Source of the DNA: Acidobacteriota bacterium
GTDB taxonomy: Bacteria > Acidobacteriota > Terriglobia > UBA7540
Length of the DNA: 7,815 nt
Assembly (NCBI GenBank): GCA_021789565.1
Contig: JAJYJL010000324.1
Span: forward strand, 1 to 7,815
Reading direction: 5' to 3'
This document shows, piece after piece, positions 6,673 to 7,815 of the stretch; position 1 is the stretch's first letter; the number at the start of each line of letters is the position of its first letter. Under the pieces are notes generated by a model. That model saw only the letters and a list, made by a program, of their open reading frames with translations. It was not told the DNA's origin and did not search any database. The translations under genes and the position numbers were made by a program.

Positions 6673-6855
6673 CCCATTTCCTCTGTCGGGCGAAAGCGCT
6701 CGACATCAGATCCCCCTTTGCTTATTGGGCTTGTTGCAGCCCCTCAAGAAAATCTGCCTTTAACTAATGAGAGTTGCAATCATCCTGCCGGTCCGGATTT
6801 GTGCCAGCACACAACGGAGAGAGAGCCCGCCCCATCCCGTATTACATCTTAGAGT

Positions 6856-7815
6856 TTACACCGGACTAATCGAAACGACACTCGCGGTGTACGATGGCAC
6901 TCCCCAAGCAACCTCGTTGCCAAACTGCTGTTGCTGCCTTATTCCTGAGGCCGGATAAATCTGCCTTAGCTCAAAACGAGTCCCACCCTTCAGTCCAACA
7001 CTTTCGTTGTCCAGCCGAAATCTTGCCGTTGCCGCCTTCGGATTCGGGTTGAACAGGAAGATCAGTCCCTGGTCGCCCGTAATGTGTGCACTCCCATCAA
7101 CCTTTCCCGCTCCCGGCCAATCCTGCAAGTCCTTGCGCACTTGCAGGTAGCGAATGTTGCTCCTGCCCCAGTCCAGCCATTTGCGAATCTCTGCCTTGTC
7201 GCGCGCCGGAATCCCCGCCTTGGTCGGCAGGTAGTAGAGCTGGTTGGGCGAAGAAGACAGCGCGCTTAGCATCACATAATCAATCTTCTCACTAGTCCAT
7301 GCGGGCCCCCGCTTGGTTATGCTCTTGGGCGCCGCAAACACGAGAGGTTGGTCCATATAATGCGGGAAAAAATTGCGGTGAACTCTTACGCGCGACCAAT
7401 TCCGAGCCTTATCTCCCATGACAACGTTCAGGGGTTGGCCGCTGAGCCCCGGCAAGGGCTCCGGCCGCGCAAACTCATCCAAAGTGAACACCCCATCAGC
7501 GTAACGATTCGACCAAATACCCAGATCCATGGCAGGCCGGCACATCGGCCCTAGGTACGAACCTGGAAAGGTCTGGCGGACTCTGCGCATCATGTGGCTA
7601 AGCGCCCGCTCGCAAGCGTAGTTGGAATCCCCCGGCAAGTGATCGTGCTGGGCTGACGGGCAGTTGACAGGTATTACAATCCCGCCGCCGCCAAAAAAGT
7701 CGCCGTCCATCACCCAGCCAGGAAAGTAACCCGTGCGCATGCCGTCCAACTGGAGGCCCATTAACCAATCGAAGAACGGTTCATTCGCAATGCAGTTGCC
7801 TTTCACAAACTCCTT
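6856..7815 (-). CDS. Putative glycoside hydrolase, C-terminal 319 residues (5' end outside window)
   Basis: The frame is open from the right edge to TAA at 6856-6858. A GTG at 7806 could be taken as a start but only yields Val4 in the middle of a domain, so the true start lies beyond the window. Residues 1-185 look like the second half of a catalytic TIM barrel: DWLMGLQLDGMRTGYFPG (16-33), VMDGDFFGGGGIVIPVNCP (35-53), an aromatic and His-rich loop SAQHDH (54-59), and PMCRPAMDLGIWSNRYADGV (90-109). A helix AEIRKWLDWGRSNIRYLQVR (208-227) follows. Residues about 240-319 form a C-terminal beta-sandwich, GLIFLFNPNPKAATARFRL (250-268) and LKGGTRFELRQIYP (275-288), a layout seen in GH36/GH27-type and related enzymes. 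Asp and Glu residues in the barrel (Asp24, Asp37, Asp39, Asp113, Glu114) are candidate catalytic groups. The clan assignment is by pattern only and unproven; the carbohydrate-active role is likely. It is followed by 183 bases without a firm gene before the cupin-like frame. Confidence 0.75.
   Translation of the reverse strand, partial: KEFVKGNCIANEPFFDWLMGLQLDGMRTGYFPGWVMDGDFFGGGGIVIPVNCPSAQHDHLPGDSNYACERALSHMMRRVRQTFPGSYLGPMCRPAMDLGIWSNRYADGVFTLDEFARPEPLPGLSGQPLNVVMGDKARNWSRVRVHRNFFPHYMDQPLVFAAPKSITKRGPAWTSEKIDYVMLSALSSSPNQLYYLPTKAGIPARDKAEIRKWLDWGRSNIRYLQVRKDLQDWPGAGKVDGSAHITGDQGLIFLFNPNPKAATARFRLDNESVGLKGGTRFELRQIYPASGIRQQQQFGNEVAWGVPSYTASVVSISPV

Noticed and set aside
6799..6814. CRP-type catabolite control site
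   Set aside because: The half-sites TGTG and CACA are 6 bases apart instead of the 8 expected in TGTGA-N6-TCACA, so it does not fit the CRP consensus.
6214..6852. 212-residue open frame on the plus strand
   Set aside because: It lies opposite the cupin-like gene and the gap after the hydrolase, has no recognisable motif, and runs against the direction of every other gene; its hydrophobic runs are what the complement of the cupin frame produces.

Overview
All seven genes that can be supported in this window are read from the minus strand, so transcription runs from position 7815 down to 1. The window is moderately GC-rich by eye. It combines large secreted or unassigned glycoside hydrolases, a bacterial neutral-ceramidase homologue, a Gfo/Idh/MocA oxidoreductase and a rhamnose-type transporter plus mutarotase. 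This mix is typical of soil or sediment polysaccharide and glycoside degraders such as Acidobacteriota, Verrucomicrobiota or Planctomycetota. That placement is inferred from gene content only; there is no rRNA or other phylogenetic marker here.

Layout in transcription order. (1) 7815-6856: C-terminal 319 residues of a putative glycoside hydrolase whose N-terminus lies outside the window. (2) 6672-5980: a 230-residue cupin-like protein, probably frameshifted. Shifting the reading frame once near 6056-6075 rebuilds a cupin motif 2 and gives a natural C-terminus ending at 5969. (3) 5844-5548: RhaM-type L-rhamnose mutarotase. (4) 5532-4504: RhaT-type sugar/proton symporter, 15 bases behind rhaM. 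(5) 4449-3010: neutral-ceramidase-family hydrolase, 54 bases further on. (6) 2968-1919: Gfo/Idh/MocA oxidoreductase, 41 bases further on. (7) 1771-1: secreted glycoside hydrolase with an alpha-glucuronidase-type N-terminal domain, open at the left edge with at least 590 residues.

Genes 3 to 6 are closely spaced (15, 54 and 41 bases) and three have good ribosome binding sites, so they look like one operon. Genes 2 and 7 sit further away, behind gaps of about 125 and 147 bases. A working model is a catabolic locus for a rhamnose-like 6-deoxysugar or related glycoside. Glycoside hydrolases release the sugar, RhaT imports it, RhaM interconverts its anomers, and the oxidoreductase and the ceramidase-like hydrolase act on the sugar or on an attached group. 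No isomerase, kinase, aldolase or regulator is visible, so the real substrate is open.

No RNA genes, CRISPR arrays, insertion sequences, prophage genes or convincing rho-independent terminators were seen. The strongest irregularities are the broken cupin gene, the replacement of the ceramidase nucleophile by Asn, and the two large hydrolases that I cannot place in a defined family.
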